6,474 nt of DNA. Origin: Bacteroidales bacterium. GTDB lineage: Bacteria > Bacteroidota > Bacteroidia > Bacteroidales > UBA3663. Below, in pieces: positions 5,598-6,474 of this stretch. The position numbers were made by a program, and so were the translations under genes. The stretch covers positions 1-6,474 of the forward strand of contig JAGBQS010000277.1 of the NCBI GenBank assembly GCA_017632695.1, given 5' to 3'. The notes under the pieces were generated by a model. That model had not been told where the DNA came from. It did no database searches and saw only the letters and a program-made list of their open reading frames with translations. Each line of letters begins with the position of its first letter. The first letter of the stretch is position 1.

Positions 5598-6248
5598 TTA
5601 TTCAAAATACTCAATTTTAACCACAATCTTGCGCACGGTTTCCGGCTTTACGGCTATGCCGCAGCACTCGTGCACATCGTTCGGGAAAAAGAGATAGAAC
5701 TGTTTGGGCTGGCTGTCGAGCACCAGATACTGATCGGCCGAAGGCGCCTTATTGAATTTGAAGTTCTGAACATCCTTCTTGGCATTGTACTCATTCTTGG
5801 GAGCCAGTACCGAAGCATCGTGCGTAACGGCCATCCGTTCGCTTCCTGTAACTACCCATTGGAGGTCGATGTGCTGCCGATGCTGCTCCCACTGGAGGTT
5901 TTCGGGCGTACGGAGATCCAGATCCTGGCAGTGAGCTACCGCGTGACTCCAGGTCATCACATTCTTGGCGGGCTGCATTGAAACCGGATCGATGCTTTTC
6001 AGCCAACAGAAAATACTGTCGTACATAGCAGGATTTTTCTGATACTGCCGGTAGAAGGTTTCCACATCCAATTGCCGGTAAGGCTTCACCTTCCAGCCCT
6101 GACGCCACTTACCTTTATTATACCATTGGCTGGCTTCGGCCGACGGGCTTTCAACGGGATGGGTTAACTGTGCCGCAGCCGGAAGGACTGCCCATGCGAA
6201 CAGCACGGAAAGAAATACAAGTTTGAGTAAAAAACGGTTTTGTTTCAT
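5598..6248 (-). CDS. Exported YhcH/YjgK/YiaL-family (DUF386) protein
   Basis: This 216-residue protein carries a classical signal peptide: basic MKQNR, a hydrophobic core to about residue 22, and a likely cleavage site after A26 (AAA/Q), so it should be periplasmic or secreted. No lipobox cysteine is present. Residues about 60-213 resemble the YhcH/YjgK/YiaL family, a cupin-like fold: FYRQYQKNP, then WEQHRQHIDLQWVVTGSERM (120-139), NEYNAKKDV (152-160) and FYLFFPNDVHECCGIAV (184-200), ending VRKIVVKIEYF. E121, H123, D128, Q130, D191 and H193 match positions I recall as conserved. Known relatives include EbgC and E. coli YhcH (NanQ, reported to act on sialic acid anomers); most are cytoplasmic and about 150 residues, so the signal peptide and N-terminal extension are unusual. 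A sugar-related role is inference. The start at 6248 is chosen over an in-frame ATG at 6374 because it begins the signal peptide; the longer form would overlap the divergent gene. Confidence 0.85.
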   Translation of the reverse strand: MKQNRFLLKLVFLSVLFAWAVLPAAAQLTHPVESPSAEASQWYNKGKWRQGWKVKPYRQLDVETFYRQYQKNPAMYDSIFCWLKSIDPVSMQPAKNVMTWSHAVAHCQDLDLRTPENLQWEQHRQHIDLQWVVTGSERMAVTHDASVLAPKNEYNAKKDVQNFKFNKAPSADQYLVLDSQPKQFYLFFPNDVHECCGIAVKPETVRKIVVKIEYFE

Positions 6249-6295
6249 CGTATAGGGATTTTTTAAGATGTATAATTGTTTTTTGTGACGATTTA

Positions 6296-6327
6296 TTTGC
6301 ATTATTTCGTAAATCTCTTTATCTTTG
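6296..6327 (+). promoter_or_regulatory. Consensus Bacteroidota promoter of the ACT-domain gene
   Basis: TTTG (6296-6299), 20 bases, then TATCTTTG (6320-6327) is an exact match to the Bacteroidota promoter form. Transcription would begin near 6334, about 20 nt before the ATG at 6355. I found no comparably good minus-strand promoter for the divergent exported gene in 6249-6354. Confidence 0.75.
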
Positions 6328-6354
6328 CGCCGTATTAACTTAATCTTACTTCGC

Positions 6355-6474
6355 ATGATCATCCAGCAACTCACGCTTCATATCGAAGACCGCAGCGGCG
6401 CCACCTACCGGGTGTTCCAGACGCTCGCCGACAAAGGCATCAACATTCTTTCGTACAGCATCAACGACGAGCCC
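6355..6474 (+). CDS. ACT-domain protein, N-terminal part (partial, runs off the right edge)
   Basis: Forty codons are open from the ATG at 6355 to the window edge without a stop. The start MIIQQLTLHIEDRSGATYRV followed by FQTLADKGINILSYSIND is the beta-alpha-beta opening of an ACT domain: a beta strand, the D-x-S-G turn that commonly binds small effectors, a helix, and the GINI turn into the second strand. Stand-alone proteins of one or two ACT domains with this kind of N-terminus are common in Bacteroidales and usually bind amino acids. Some are encoded beside phenylacetate-CoA ligase-like genes, but that context is outside the window. The upstream consensus promoter and short leader support the start. 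The full length, number of ACT domains and ligand cannot be judged from this fragment. Confidence 0.75.
   Translation, partial: MIIQQLTLHIEDRSGATYRVFQTLADKGINILSYSINDEP

Noticed and set aside
6249..6374. N-terminal extension of the exported YhcH-like protein to 6374
   Set aside because: It would put 42 charged residues before the signal peptide and overlap the divergent ACT-domain gene and its promoter.

Overview
The window looks like a chromosomal segment of a Bacteroidales bacterium (phylum Bacteroidota). Three promoters match the form used by the Bacteroidota primary sigma factor, TTTG-N19/20-TAnnTTTG. Start codons have A-rich leaders rather than Shine-Dalgarno sites. The lipoprotein signal ends in the Cys-Gly-Gly-Gly-Asp style common in this phylum. 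I cannot fix the genus.

Layout: (1) 1-131, the C-terminal tail of a membrane protein on the + strand, probably an MFS-type transporter. (2) 119-3095, a two-gene minus-strand operon, pflB then pflA, encoding pyruvate formate-lyase and its radical-SAM activating enzyme. It ends in an intrinsic terminator whose hairpin contains the stop codons of both pflA and the convergent transporter gene. (3) 3096-3352, an AT-rich divergent control region with a 14-bp inverted repeat, TTAC-type repeats spaced about 20-21 bp, and a strong + strand promoter. (4) 3353-4252, an AraC-family regulator with an N-terminal cupin-like domain, divergent from pflB. (5) 4397-5473, a minus-strand lipoprotein built of YD-like repeats, with its own consensus promoter and terminator. 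(6) 5598-6248, a minus-strand exported YhcH/YjgK/YiaL-family protein. (7) 6355 to the end, the start of an ACT-domain protein on the + strand behind a consensus promoter.

How the parts work together: PflA installs the glycyl radical on PflB, which cleaves pyruvate with CoA to acetyl-CoA and formate under anaerobic conditions. The AraC-type protein is the natural local candidate to control pflBA and itself through the shared intergenic region; this is inference from layout. The lipoprotein and the exported YhcH-like protein are envelope or periplasmic proteins with no visible link to pyruvate metabolism. I see no mobile element, CRISPR array, tRNA or rRNA. The window is mostly ordinary metabolic and housekeeping genome. 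The parts most worth a second look are the pflB/araC control region and the stop-codon hairpin.
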